From Tissierella simiarum (GTDB lineage Bacteria; Bacillota; Clostridia; Tissierellales; Tissierellaceae), in contig NZ_JAHLPM010000010.1 in NCBI RefSeq assembly GCF_018917865.1, positions 62,001-126,000 on the forward strand: a stretch of DNA of 64,000 nt, read 5' to 3'. Below, piece by piece: positions 28,465 through 37,088 of this stretch; positions within the stretch are counted from its first letter, which is position 1, and the number at the start of each line of letters is the position of its first letter. Position numbers and translations under genes: made by a program. Below the pieces are notes generated by a model. The model made no database searches. It had not been told where the DNA came from and saw nothing but the letters and a program-made list of their open reading frames with translations.

Positions 28465-29523
28465 TTGAAAAAATCACTATCTAAAATTTTGATTTTTCTA
28501 TTAGCTGGTATGCTTATTCTTAGTTCTACGGGTTGTGGTAAAAAGAAGTTTACCATAACAGCAGAGGAGAAAGAACAAGGGTATAGAGCATACAAAGATA
28601 TGGGATTAAAATTTAAAATGTCAGATGTATGGAAGGAATACGATGATAACCTAGTTGTTGATAGATTAGGAGATGAAGAAGACGAAAGTAATCCAATATA
28701 TACTGGCCGAAACTATGGGTTTATATCTAATGAATTAATTGAAAAGTACTATGACGTAATCGATAATGTTGAAAATAAAGAAGAAAGAAATAAAAAAATA
28801 GATGAAATCTTCTCACAAGTTAAAAATATATTTTCTATCGCCGTATTTAGAAAAGATAAACTACCTGCTGAAGATAAAATAGCTGAATTGACAAAAATGG
28901 ATCATAATGAAAAAATCTCAACCATTTCAGAATATGTATTTTACTTCTGTAGAAATGATTATGATGACACAGGATTATCAGAAGAAGCTAAAAAGGGATA
29001 TAAAGCTATGTTTGATGATGTAGAAAATATTAAATCAAGCCTTACAGTTTACAAACCTATGACCCCTCAAGAATCTATAACTGGCATGAAAAAACTCGAG
29101 TTTAGTCTTAAAGACCTTGAAGGTAATGATGTAACCGATGCAATATTTAAGGATAATAAATTGACTATGATAAACATTTGGGGCACATTCTGTGGACCTT
29201 GTAAGAGAGAAATGCCCGATCTACAAGCCTTATATGAAGAATTAAAGGATGAACAAATAAGCATTATTGGTATCATATCCGATACGCCAAATCCAGAAAA
29301 TGAAGATGCAGCTAGACAAATAATCGAGAGTTCTGGTGTTAAATTTATAAATCTTATCCCTGACGATAATATAAAAAATAATCTACTAACTAGTATCTCT
29401 GGAGTACCTACATCTTTCTTTGTTGATAGTAATGGAAAAATAGTAGGTGAAGTAATAACTGGTTCAATAAGTAAAGAAGAGTACCAAGAAAAAATGCTAG
29501 AAGCTCTTCAATTATTGAAATAA
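28465..29523 (+). CDS. TlpA/ResA-like thioredoxin lipoprotein
   Basis: A 352-residue lipoprotein. TTG at 28465 is chosen because AAAGGAGG lies 8 bases before it; a TTG two codons earlier is too close. The signal peptide ends in lipobox STGC near residue 25. Residues 30-210 are a long acidic region without a known fold. The C-terminal thioredoxin domain has the redox motif in WGTFCGPCKREMPDLQ. It should reduce or resolve disulfides outside the membrane. It is followed by a CXXC micropeptide and a polyferredoxin, a trio seen together in Clostridia, which suggests an electron route to an extracytoplasmic thiol protein. Confidence 0.88.
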   Translation: MKKSLSKILIFLLAGMLILSSTGCGKKKFTITAEEKEQGYRAYKDMGLKFKMSDVWKEYDDNLVVDRLGDEEDESNPIYTGRNYGFISNELIEKYYDVIDNVENKEERNKKIDEIFSQVKNIFSIAVFRKDKLPAEDKIAELTKMDHNEKISTISEYVFYFCRNDYDDTGLSEEAKKGYKAMFDDVENIKSSLTVYKPMTPQESITGMKKLEFSLKDLEGNDVTDAIFKDNKLTMINIWGTFCGPCKREMPDLQALYEELKDEQISIIGIISDTPNPENEDAARQIIESSGVKFINLIPDDNIKNNLLTSISGVPTSFFVDSNGKIVGEVITGSISKEEYQEKMLEALQLLK

Positions 29524-29560
29524 AAAATCTTCTTTTAGAAAATAAAATGGGGGAAACCAA

Positions 29561-29698
29561 ATGAAAAATAATTTTATTCGCAATCTTATATTCGTTAGTA
29601 GCATTGGATTAATCCTTATAGGCTTTTTCAGAGGAGAGGTAGACACTGTTTTCACCAAAGCTATTAATATATGTCTGGAGTGCATAGGAATTGGCTAA
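29561..29698 (+). CDS. CD1871A-type CXXC motif micropeptide
   Basis: A 45-residue membrane peptide. The TM segment is at about residues 8-22 (LIFVSSIGLILIGFF) and the C-terminus is INICLECIGIG, a CxxC at residues 38-41. Size, single TM and terminal CxxC match the small CD1871A family. GGGGGA precedes the ATG, and the stop overlaps the next gene start by 8 bases. It probably serves as a redox relay between the TlpA lipoprotein and the polyferredoxin. Too short for usual gene callers. Confidence 0.8.
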   Translation: MKNNFIRNLIFVSSIGLILIGFFRGEVDTVFTKAINICLECIGIG

Positions 29699-30530
29699 TA
29701 ACAATAAACCAAGACATATAATTCAATTATTTAGTACTATTGCTACCAATGGACATCTAAAGGGATTTTTCAATGGAAAATTGTATAAAGGAAATATTAA
29801 AAGATTTTGTGTTCCTGGATTAAATTGTTATTCTTGTCCTGGAGCACTGGGTGCCTGCCCAATAGGATCTATGCAGGCTGTCATTGGAAGTATGAAGTAT
29901 AACTTTTCATATTATGTACTAGGTATTATATCATTGTTTGGAGTAATATTAGGAAGATTCATATGTGGATGGCTCTGTCCCTTTGGATTTGTACAGGATT
30001 TACTACATAAAATACCATCTCCAAAGCTTAAGGTTCCACCTAAAGTTCATAGTATGTTAAAATATCTTAAGTATGTAATTCTCCTTTTATTTGTTATTAT
30101 ACTACCATTCGTTTTTCAAGATGAACTTGGCATTAGTGATCCATATTTTTGTAAATATATTTGTCCATCCGGAACTCTTTTCGGTGGCATACCTCTTTTA
30201 TCATTAAATCCAAGTCTTAGAAGTGGATTAGGCTTTTTATTTAATCTTAAATTGTCTATACTAATAGCTATTATCCTTTTATCAGTCTTTATCTATAGAG
30301 TTTTTTGTAAGTATTTATGTCCTTTAGGAGCATTTTATGCTGTATTTAATCCTATAAGCTTATATAAAATTAATATAGACGAAAAAAAATGCATAAGCTG
30401 CGATATATGTACCAAAACTTGCAAAATGAATGTTGAAGTGTATAAAAAACCTAATGATAGAGAGTGTATTAGATGTGGTGATTGTGTTAAAGCATGTCCA
30501 AAAAACGCTATAAAAAGTGGTATAAAATAG
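29691..30530 (+). CDS. 4Fe-4S membrane polyferredoxin (NapH/YccM-like)
   Basis: A 279-residue membrane protein with about four TM helices. Cysteine motifs are GLNCYSCPGALGACPIG, ICGWLCPFGFVQDLL, CKYICPSGTLFGG and YRVFCKYLCPLGAF. Two ferredoxin clusters sit at the end (CISCDICTKTC and CIRCGDCVKACP). This family carries electrons through the membrane. Start is TTG at 29691, coupled to the micropeptide. It would feed the TlpA-like lipoprotein from a cytoplasmic donor; the donor is not visible. Confidence 0.88.
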   Translation: MANNNKPRHIIQLFSTIATNGHLKGFFNGKLYKGNIKRFCVPGLNCYSCPGALGACPIGSMQAVIGSMKYNFSYYVLGIISLFGVILGRFICGWLCPFGFVQDLLHKIPSPKLKVPPKVHSMLKYLKYVILLLFVIILPFVFQDELGISDPYFCKYICPSGTLFGGIPLLSLNPSLRSGLGFLFNLKLSILIAIILLSVFIYRVFCKYLCPLGAFYAVFNPISLYKINIDEKKCISCDICTKTCKMNVEVYKKPNDRECIRCGDCVKACPKNAIKSGIK

Positions 30531-30552
30531 GCTGTCATATATAATGGCAGCC
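30530..30552 (+). terminator. Hairpin after the polyferredoxin gene
   Basis: A 9-bp stem (GGCTGTCAT / ATGGCAGCC, one G-U pair) that starts at the last base of the stop codon and is followed by TTATCCTTT. It lies between converging genes and is a likely terminator, with a weak U tract. Confidence 0.6.
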
Positions 30553-30566
30553 TTATCCTTTAACCT

Positions 30567-31112
30567 TTATTTCCTTTTATATATTCCATCTTTTCTTTCC
30601 ATAAGATTAAACCCTATTAAGTCTCTTCTTATTGTACAAAAATCATCATGGAAATCTGCAATTATTAGATTTACTTCTTTCTCTGTATAATCTTTATCTC
30701 TTTCAAAACTTTCTACTATTTTCTCTAGTATAATTTGTTTTTTCTTTTTTTGTACTGGTATTTCCTTTAGTTTATCATATTTAAAGAAGGAATCTATGAC
30801 CTTTTCTTTATACTGCTCTTCTCTTTGTTTTAATATTTCTTCTTCTTTTCTATTATCTTTTACTAGATCTTTAAGATTCATTGAAAATATTTCTTCATTT
30901 AAACTATAAACTGTATAGTACTGCTCTTTTTTAGAAGATACTATATTAGCATCCATCAGTTTTTTAAGATGAAAAGATACAGTTGAAGTGGATAGTCCTA
31001 ATCTTTCAGCTAGTAATTCCACATACATAGGTTCTATCATTAAACTATTGATAATCTTTAACCTTGAGTTGTCAGATAAACATTTAAAAATCTCTAATGA
31101 ATTCAATTTCAT
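30567..31112 (-). CDS. ArsR-type winged-helix regulator with DUF2087 domain
   Basis: A 181-residue regulator. An ArsR-like HTH at residues 5-70 (LERLGLSTSTVSFHLKKLMDANIV region) is joined to a C-terminal DUF2087 domain (KEVNLIIADFHDDFCTIRRDLIGFNLMER). No obvious metal-binding cysteine pair. An ATG at 31112 directly abuts the G-run. TTG at 31106 has better spacing and may be the true start. It lies 5 bases after a small gene of unknown function on the same strand. Confidence 0.85.
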   Translation of the reverse strand: MKLNSLEIFKCLSDNSRLKIINSLMIEPMYVELLAERLGLSTSTVSFHLKKLMDANIVSSKKEQYYTVYSLNEEIFSMNLKDLVKDNRKEEEILKQREEQYKEKVIDSFFKYDKLKEIPVQKKKKQIILEKIVESFERDKDYTEKEVNLIIADFHDDFCTIRRDLIGFNLMERKDGIYKRK

Positions 31113-31117
31113 CCCCC

Positions 31118-31492
31118 CTAACCAATATCCATCTGGCTATAATAATTTTCAAATTTATTTTTTAACTCTTCTACTTCTTTTATTTTTATATCTTCTATTA
31201 TCGCTTCTTTTCCTTTTCCAAATTTTAAAGCTTTTTCTCTGCTTATATACCAAGGATTTGCTATTTTATCAAAAAAATTTAAGTATTTTTCCTTTAAAAC
31301 CATAGGATTATCATTAAGACTAATATTAAACATTTTAGAAAATATTTCAACTATATTTAATCTTACTTTTTCTAAATTAGCTTCATCTATACGTTCTTCC
31401 TTTTGTAAATCTTTGATAAGATCCTTTAAATTTTCCTGTTTCTCATCTAAAAATAATAAATAATTTTCTTTTATCCAATTTACATCTTTCAT
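31118..31492 (-). CDS. Hypothetical protein co-transcribed with the ArsR/DUF2087 regulator
   Basis: A 124-residue, lysine- and glutamate-rich, probably all-helical cytoplasmic protein. I do not recognise the family. Around residues 75-95 it reads DKIANPWYISREKALKFGKGKEA, the only aromatic-rich patch. AGGGGGAG precedes the ATG. It is first in a two-gene operon with the regulator, so it may be a ligand-sensing or accessory factor; that is inference. Confidence 0.6.
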   Translation of the reverse strand: MKDVNWIKENYLLFLDEKQENLKDLIKDLQKEERIDEANLEKVRLNIVEIFSKMFNISLNDNPMVLKEKYLNFFDKIANPWYISREKALKFGKGKEAIIEDIKIKEVEELKNKFENYYSQMDIG

Positions 31493-31674
31493 ATTGTCTC
31501 CCCCTTATATTTTATATAGCTATTTTATACTATCTCGTTTTTTATTTCAATACATATCTAAATATATCATAAAATTTAATTTTATATTTATAAAAACAGA
31601 TTGCTTTTTTAGAAACTTTGTATTAGAATATGATTTGATGTACATCGAAATAAAATTGATTAGGAGAGATTAAT

Positions 31675-32676
31675 ATGGAGTTTATAAGCCTTATTCCAAA
31701 TATTTGCGAAGGATTTCCTTTCGAAAAAGGAGATTTTGTCTTATTAAACTTTTGGGGTGATAATGAAGATTTAGAGATTTTAGACCTAATTTCAGAGAAT
31801 TTAAGTAAAAAAGGAATTATTCCTTTTACACATCATTGTTCAAAGAAACATTTTGAAAAAGTAGTCCTTAATCTGCTTAATAATGATGTAGGGTTGCCTC
31901 AAAAATACGCTGACTATCTATCTTCTTTTGAATCTGTAATAGACATATTTATGTATAAGCCAAGTTTTCCTAAGGACATTTCCGAAAATAATATACCTAA
32001 GTTTAAGAAATATTTATTGGACTTATTTAATTCTTTAACTAATGAAAAAAAATATTATATACAACTCACTGTTCCTACAGAAGAAAATGCTGTTGGTACT
32101 GGAATAGAATATGATGTCTATAGTGATTCTTTATGTAATGCTTTATCTGTAGACTTTCAAGATTTAAAAAAATCATGTAAAGATAAAATAGACGAACTTA
32201 AAAATAAAAATAGTATAGAAATACTGACTGGTAAAAAACATTCCCTAAAGTTGGATATCAATAATAGACAATGGTATTCAGATGATGGATGTGGAGATTT
32301 TCCACCAGGAGAAGTTTATATAGCACCTATAGAAAATAACAGTAATGGAAATTTACTCATTCCTTTAATCAACTTAAACGGACAAAAATACAAAGATGTT
32401 CTTATGACTTTTGAAAATGGAAATCTTATAAAATGTTCATCAGAAGACCTTGAAAAGTTTTTCAATTCTCTTCCTGAAAATTTTAGGATTCTATGTGAGT
32501 TTGGGATTGGACTCAACCCTAAAGTTAAAGAACTAATAGGATTCGCACCTATTGATGAGAAAGCCTTAGGAACTTATCATATAGCATTAGGAATGAATAA
32601 CTTATTCGGAGGAGAAAATGATTGTCCATTCCATATGGACTTTGTATTTACTTGTGATAACATAATTTTTAATTAA
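31675..32676 (+). CDS. M29-family aminopeptidase-like protein (short form)
   Basis: A 333-residue protein whose C-terminal half matches M29 (AmpS/AmpT) metallopeptidases: FPPGEVYIAP (metal Glu), the FGIGLNPKVKELIGFAPIDEKALGTYHIALG block and the CPFHMDFVF metal ligands His/Asp. The family is usually 370-410 residues. Here the N-terminal part is short and divergent, so activity is likely but substrate range may differ. GGAGAG precedes the ATG. Monocistronic. Confidence 0.8.
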   Translation: MEFISLIPNICEGFPFEKGDFVLLNFWGDNEDLEILDLISENLSKKGIIPFTHHCSKKHFEKVVLNLLNNDVGLPQKYADYLSSFESVIDIFMYKPSFPKDISENNIPKFKKYLLDLFNSLTNEKKYYIQLTVPTEENAVGTGIEYDVYSDSLCNALSVDFQDLKKSCKDKIDELKNKNSIEILTGKKHSLKLDINNRQWYSDDGCGDFPPGEVYIAPIENNSNGNLLIPLINLNGQKYKDVLMTFENGNLIKCSSEDLEKFFNSLPENFRILCEFGIGLNPKVKELIGFAPIDEKALGTYHIALGMNNLFGGENDCPFHMDFVFTCDNIIFN

Positions 32677-32680
32677 GTAG

Positions 32681-32708
32681 AACCCCTCTATTCATAAATG
32701 GAGGGGTT
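32681..32708 (+). terminator. Intrinsic terminator of the M29 gene
   Basis: AACCCCTC (32681-32688) / GAGGGGTT (32701-32708), extended inward, followed by TCTTTT. The region 32715-32860 has a short palindrome near 32836-32853 and no gene. Confidence 0.82.
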
Positions 32709-32860
32709 TCTTTTAACTTATTTCAACTATAAAAACCAGTTCATCTATTCTGGTGACATCTTATAGGTTGTTGGATAAACCTTAGTCTCAGGCTCAAGTC
32801 AAGGGATAACAAAGTAGGGAAGAGAGACTTTGCATAAGTTAAGTTCAACTTAAATTTACT

Positions 32861-33331
32861 CTACTTCATTTTCTCTTTGTTTTCAAGCATAGTAATAACC
32901 TTTGCCACTCTTGCATCTGCTGTTTCTTTTTTCTTAGCTGAAGCAATAAAATTAATAAATTTATTCTTTTGACTAGCAGTAAGATTATCAAAGAATCCTG
33001 TCACCTGCTTATTTTCTTTTAAAGCTATGGCAAAACTTTCTGGCATATCATTGACTTTGTTTTCAATATCTCTTTTAATAGTAACTGTTATCTCATCACC
33101 TGGCTGTTTACCAATCTTTTTTCTTATAGCCTTTGTTATTCCGATAATATGGCATAGCGTACTCATTTTAACCAATGCACCACGATATTCTACACCATCA
33201 AAAGTAGCAATTACTTTAACTATTCCATTGGTACCAAATTCCTCTTTAACATTGTATGGAAATTCTACATATGCCCCATCAAGCCCTTCATGAGCTTTTA
33301 TAGTCTCTTTAAATTCATATATTTTTAGCAT
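32861..33331 (-). CDS. DUF1905/YdeI-like protein
   Basis: A 156-residue cytoplasmic protein. The N-terminal 95 residues are a DUF1905 beta-barrel (GAYVEFPYNVKEEFG, then KVIATFDGVEYRGALVKM). The C-terminal 60 residues are a YdeI/OmdA-type helical domain (LTASQKNKFINFIASAKKKETADARVAKVITML). YdeI-like proteins are linked to stress and bacteriocin tolerance, but the mechanism is unclear. GGAGG precedes the ATG. Confidence 0.82.
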   Translation of the reverse strand: MLKIYEFKETIKAHEGLDGAYVEFPYNVKEEFGTNGIVKVIATFDGVEYRGALVKMSTLCHIIGITKAIRKKIGKQPGDEITVTIKRDIENKVNDMPESFAIALKENKQVTGFFDNLTASQKNKFINFIASAKKKETADARVAKVITMLENKEKMK

Positions 33332-33424
33332 ATTTTATTTCCTCCTTCCCCTTTTAATCCTTAAAAGTCTTATCTATATACTCATATATTTCTTACTGAA
33401 TCTTCAATATTAACTTATGCCTTG

Positions 33425-34714
33425 CTATGGAGTCAACCTAGTTCTATCTCTAGGAATTAATGAAGCCTCTCTTACATTTTCTAATCCAAGAATCTGCATA
33501 GTTATTCTCTCAAGTCCAATAGCAAGACCTCCATGTTTAGGCATTCCATATTTAAATATAGAAGTATAACTATGATATTTTTCTGGGTTTAATCCCTTAT
33601 ATTTTATATTTTCTATTAACATATCATATTCATGGATTCTTTGACCACCGGTAGTTATTTCAATACCTCTAAATAACAAGTCAAAGCTATGAGTTTCATT
33701 TTCACCACAAGGCATTGTATACATAGGTCTTTTCTTCCTTGGATAATGAGTTAAAAATATAAATTCACATCCCAATTTTTCTTTTGCATACTTACAAATT
33801 AATTTTTCTCCTTCAGGATCTAAATCTCCATCTATGTCAGTTTTATTATATTCTTTTCTTAGAATTTCTAAAGCTTCACTCAACTTAATCCTAGGAATAG
33901 TATTTTGCATATTAGGTATAACTGTATCCAATATTTCTAAATACTTTTTCCCTTCTTTTTCTACCTTATTTAATACATATTTTAGAAGACTTTCCTCCAT
34001 GTCCATTATATCTTCTTCACTTTCAATAAACCCCATCTCAAAATCCATGCTTATATATTCATTTAAATGCCTATTAGTGTTATGCTGTTCTGCTCTATAT
34101 ACATGAGCTATTTCAAAGACCCTTTCATATCCAGCTCCAACCATCATTTGTTTATAAAATTGGGGGCTTTGGGCAAGATACGCTTTATTTTCAAAATACT
34201 TTATTTCAAATATTTCCGTACCTCCCTCAGCACCTTCAGCTACAATCTTAGGTGTAAAAATCTCTGTAAATCCTTCTTTTGTCAAAAATTCTCTAAATCC
34301 TTGTACTATAAGATTTTGTATTTTAAATATGGAATTTATTTTTTCATGACGTAAACTTAGAACTCTATTATTCAGCATAGTTTCTAAGTTGACTTCCAAT
34401 TCCTTTTTATTAATCTCAATAGGCAGTTCTTCTTTTACTTCATTTAGTATTTCAAAGTTCTCCACAAGAACTTCAAAAGGATTTAGTGCATTATTACTTT
34501 CTTTCACTTCTCCTAAAATTGATACTACAGATTCTAATTTTATATTGCCCACATCTATTGCTTTGTTATCTATAACACATTGTACCAATCCAGTTCTATC
34601 CCTCAAAATTATAAAGGTGATTTCTTTAAGCTTTCTTATACGATGAATCCATCCTTGAATTTTGACTTTTTCGTTTATATAGCTATTTAATTCATTTATC
34701 ATAACTCTTTTCAT
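33425..34714 (-). CDS. Archaeal-type (non-discriminating) aspartyl-tRNA synthetase
   Basis: A 429-residue class II synthetase without the bacterial insertion domain. The OB anticodon-binding fold is at 1-110 (KVKIQGWIHRIRKLKEITFIILRDRTG). The catalytic core has FEIAHVYRAEQHNTNRHLNEY (motif 2) and GLAIGLERITMQILGLENVREASLIPRDRTRLTP (motif 3). Such short AspRS enzymes often charge both tRNA-Asp and tRNA-Asn. The start at 34714 follows AGGAGAGG. Expression is under the T-box leaders upstream, so it responds to uncharged tRNA. A bacterial AspRS is probably elsewhere in the genome. Confidence 0.9.
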   Translation of the reverse strand: MKRVMINELNSYINEKVKIQGWIHRIRKLKEITFIILRDRTGLVQCVIDNKAIDVGNIKLESVVSILGEVKESNNALNPFEVLVENFEILNEVKEELPIEINKKELEVNLETMLNNRVLSLRHEKINSIFKIQNLIVQGFREFLTKEGFTEIFTPKIVAEGAEGGTEIFEIKYFENKAYLAQSPQFYKQMMVGAGYERVFEIAHVYRAEQHNTNRHLNEYISMDFEMGFIESEEDIMDMEESLLKYVLNKVEKEGKKYLEILDTVIPNMQNTIPRIKLSEALEILRKEYNKTDIDGDLDPEGEKLICKYAKEKLGCEFIFLTHYPRKKRPMYTMPCGENETHSFDLLFRGIEITTGGQRIHEYDMLIENIKYKGLNPEKYHSYTSIFKYGMPKHGGLAIGLERITMQILGLENVREASLIPRDRTRLTP

Positions 34715-34742
34715 TATCAACCTCTCCTTTCAAATTTAATAA

Positions 34743-34970
34743 ACAAAAATCCCCTTGAGTATAAAACTCAAGGGGCGAAAATTCGCGGTGCCACCCTAAT
34801 TAACCTTATATTATTAGTCTAGGAAACAATATAATAGCACTATATTAATTAGAAACCCTGTTCTAATTATAAAAAAGGCTCCTATTGGAGCATTAATATA
34901 TTAAGGAAGCCTTTTTTTGAAACCCATTACAGAAAGTTTAAATTAAGGAAAATAGGACTTTCCTATGGGT
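34743..34970 (-). promoter_or_regulatory. Second T-box element (gene-proximal), Stem I not recognisable
   Basis: On the minus strand the T-box core AGGGTGGCACCGCG (34784-34797) is followed by a terminator hairpin (CCCCTTGAGT 34751-34760 with ACTCAAGGGG 34766-34775) and a U run. The variable base in the TGGN bulge is C, matching a tRNA with discriminator G, as in tRNA-Asp and tRNA-Asn. Upstream there are only simple hairpins (one AAAAAAAGGCT... near 34875-34917), and none shows the AGCGAGT / GGTGGAAGC Stem I motifs. Confidence 0.7.
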
Positions 34971-34973
34971 TAT

Positions 34974-35218
34974 AAAAAAAGCTTTCACTACCATATAGGA
35001 GTGAAAGCTATAGCTCACGGTGCCATCCTGTTTCGACAAAGCTAATAAATAACTAAGTCATCTCTAATCCCTTTAACGGCGGAATCCGATTTGTCTTACT
35101 TTAAATTTCAGACAAACTCCTCTAGGATGTCTTTCAATACTACCTTTCTCATGGAGCTTCCACCAACCTCCACTCGCTTTAGATACTCAGCTAATATTTA
35201 CTCTTCCCTTCAAAGAAT
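34974..35218 (-). promoter_or_regulatory. First T-box riboswitch, specifier GAC (aspartate)
   Basis: A full T-box leader on the minus strand. Stem I has AAAGCGAGTGGAGG then GGTGGAAGCTCC. The specifier region reads GAAA-GAC-ATCCTAGAG, with GAC at 35129-35131, in the same frame as GAAA-GGC-ATTCTTGAG of glyQS-type leaders. The core AGGATGGCACCG is at 35018-35029, and a 9-bp terminator (34981-34989 / 35000-35008) with a T7 tail follows. It should read through when tRNA-Asp is uncharged. Confidence 0.88.
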
Positions 35219-35237
35219 TTAATATATTTTAACAACT

Positions 35238-35266
35238 ATAATATGATTTAATAATCATTTTGTCAA
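35238..35266 (-). promoter_or_regulatory. Sigma-A promoter of the AspRS transcript
   Basis: On the minus strand TTGACA (35261-35266), a 17-base spacer and TATTAT (35238-35243), about 20 bases ahead of the T-box leader. Confidence 0.82.
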
Positions 35267-35318
35267 GGGTATATTTAAAAATATATAGCTATAATTTTTA
35301 CCAATAAAATCCTAATAA

Positions 35319-36401
35319 TTATTTTAACTCAATAATTATATCATCTAGAATCATCTCTTTAGGCATTATTCCTTTTTCTTTTAAGTAATCCAATACTTCT
35401 TTCTCTGGGTTATCACTTTTAAGGATTGATGGACCAATCATTCTGTGACCATCTTCTCCTAATACACTAAATTCCACTTTAGGAGTTATTATAAGCTTAG
35501 TAGCATTTTTATCTATTTTTTCATAGGTAGACGTCCAATTCATAAGAGCTTTAGTACCAGATCCTCCATTACCTTCACCTACGTAAACATTTCCTAGATC
35601 ATCCTTAACTTCCACTAATTCTGTATATACACTATGGTATTCTCCTAATGCTTCATCTGAAGCTTGTTGACTATAATGTATAATAGTAGACATTGGAGTA
35701 AAAGTTATCTTTTCTATATTTAAGTTTATACCTTCTTTCTCTACACTTTTGTTAGCTATCATAATATCAGTATCTGTCTTTTTAAGGTTAAATTTAAATT
35801 TCCAATCACCTTTTATATCTAAATCTTCAAAGTCCTTTACGCTATCAACAGTTAACTCAACATCAAGTTCGTCTTTAACCTGATCTATAGACATTCTAGT
35901 GAAACCTATATAGGTGTTGTCTCTTACCTTATAAACTCCACTACTTCCCGCCATTCCGCCTTTATACCCTTTAATACTAAGATAGTCTCTAACAGTTATT
36001 TGCTCACCTAAGTCTTCCTTACTTTCCATGGTGTATGTAACCATGACTGTTGTTCCATCATATATGGCATCATTCAAAGTGAATTTAATATCATTACTTT
36101 CTTGTACCATGCCTAAGGTTTTAGAATAATCCTTATATCCTGTATAGCTTCCATTTTTATTTTCACTTAAATATTCAAATATGTTCCCAATAATAGGGAT
36201 ATCCTTAGCATAGGTTGGAAATGCTACTCCAAATGCTGTTGTTCCAATTATAATTGTTGCTGCTACTGCTACTCCTCGTTTTTTCCACTTATTTTTCATT
36301 TCTGATCTATTCCTCCTTTTATATCCTTCTTCAATAGCATTCTCAATTACATCATCTAAACTTGATGAAATTTTAATTTTATCTATATCCTTCTGTTTCA
36401 T
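35319..36401 (-). CDS. Anti-sigma factor with DUF4179 domain
   Basis: A 360-residue membrane protein. Cytoplasmic sigma-binding part at 1-45, one TM helix at about 46-62 (GVAVAATIIIGTTAFGVAF), then a DUF4179 domain beginning IPIIGNIFEYL and a second beta-rich outer domain. The gene starts 2 bases after the stop of an ECF sigma gene, with GGAGG inside that gene's end. It likely restrains that sigma factor until an envelope signal arrives. Confidence 0.85.
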   Translation of the reverse strand: MKQKDIDKIKISSSLDDVIENAIEEGYKRRNRSEMKNKWKKRGVAVAATIIIGTTAFGVAFPTYAKDIPIIGNIFEYLSENKNGSYTGYKDYSKTLGMVQESNDIKFTLNDAIYDGTTVMVTYTMESKEDLGEQITVRDYLSIKGYKGGMAGSSGVYKVRDNTYIGFTRMSIDQVKDELDVELTVDSVKDFEDLDIKGDWKFKFNLKKTDTDIMIANKSVEKEGINLNIEKITFTPMSTIIHYSQQASDEALGEYHSVYTELVEVKDDLGNVYVGEGNGGSGTKALMNWTSTYEKIDKNATKLIITPKVEFSVLGEDGHRMIGPSILKSDNPEKEVLDYLKEKGIMPKEMILDDIIIELK

Positions 36402-36403
36402 TC

Positions 36404-36931
36404 CTATACCTCCTCCATATAAACTCTTAACTTCTTTAATGTCCTGCTAAGCCTACTTTTAATAGTTCCCATCGGAACATCAGTTACTTGAGAAATATCC
36501 TTTATACTCATATCACTCATATATCTCATAGCTATTAATTCTTTATCTTCTTCTTTTAAATTATCCAAAGCTTTATATAGATCTATACTTTCTTCTATAT
36601 TGCCGTCGCTTTGGATAAACTTATTTTCGAAAATGTTTTCAAAAGTAGTTGCATCATATATTTCTACTCTTTTATTTTTTCTTAAGTTATCTTTACAGGT
36701 ATTTATAAGAATACGAGTAATCCAAGTATTAAAGTATTGTGGTTCCTTTATATTATCTATGGATTGTATAGCCTTTATAATAGAATCTTGCACACAATCT
36801 AATGCATTATCTTCATTTTTCATGTAAATAAGAGCTACCCTATATAGTTTATCTTTTATGGGGTCCAACAGTTTACGAAAGCTTTCTCTATCCCCATTTT
36901 TAGCTTTATGAAAATTTATTTCATCAGTCAA
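36404..36931 (-). CDS. ECF-type sigma factor (SigV/SigW-like)
   Basis: A 175-residue sigma-70 family protein. Region 2 is FRKLLDPIKDKLYRVALIYMKNEDNALDCVQDSIIKAI. Region 4 is MSIKDISQVTDVPMGTIKSRLSRTLKKL. Start is TTG at 36931 with AAAGGAG upstream. It pairs with the DUF4179 anti-sigma factor. This is the second ECF module in the window, with a different type of anti-sigma partner. Confidence 0.92.
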   Translation of the reverse strand: MTDEINFHKAKNGDRESFRKLLDPIKDKLYRVALIYMKNEDNALDCVQDSIIKAIQSIDNIKEPQYFNTWITRILINTCKDNLRKNKRVEIYDATTFENIFENKFIQSDGNIEESIDLYKALDNLKEEDKELIAMRYMSDMSIKDISQVTDVPMGTIKSRLSRTLKKLRVYMEEV

Positions 36932-37042
36932 AGGTCTTCACTCCTTTCCTATTTATTTCATTAGTTGATCCCTCCACCCCTTTCATATATTAGACGTATC
37001 ATCTATTAAAAACGTTCCATTAATTTATAAAGTAAAAAAACA

Positions 37043-37065
37043 AACCTTAGCTTATGGCTAAGGTT
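37043..37065 (-). terminator. Intrinsic terminator after the radical SAM gene
   Basis: AACCTTAGC / GCTAAGGTT stem with a short loop. On the minus strand it runs into TGTTTTTTTAC. Confidence 0.85.
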
Positions 37066-37088
37066 ACAATTATTTAAAAATAATAAAA

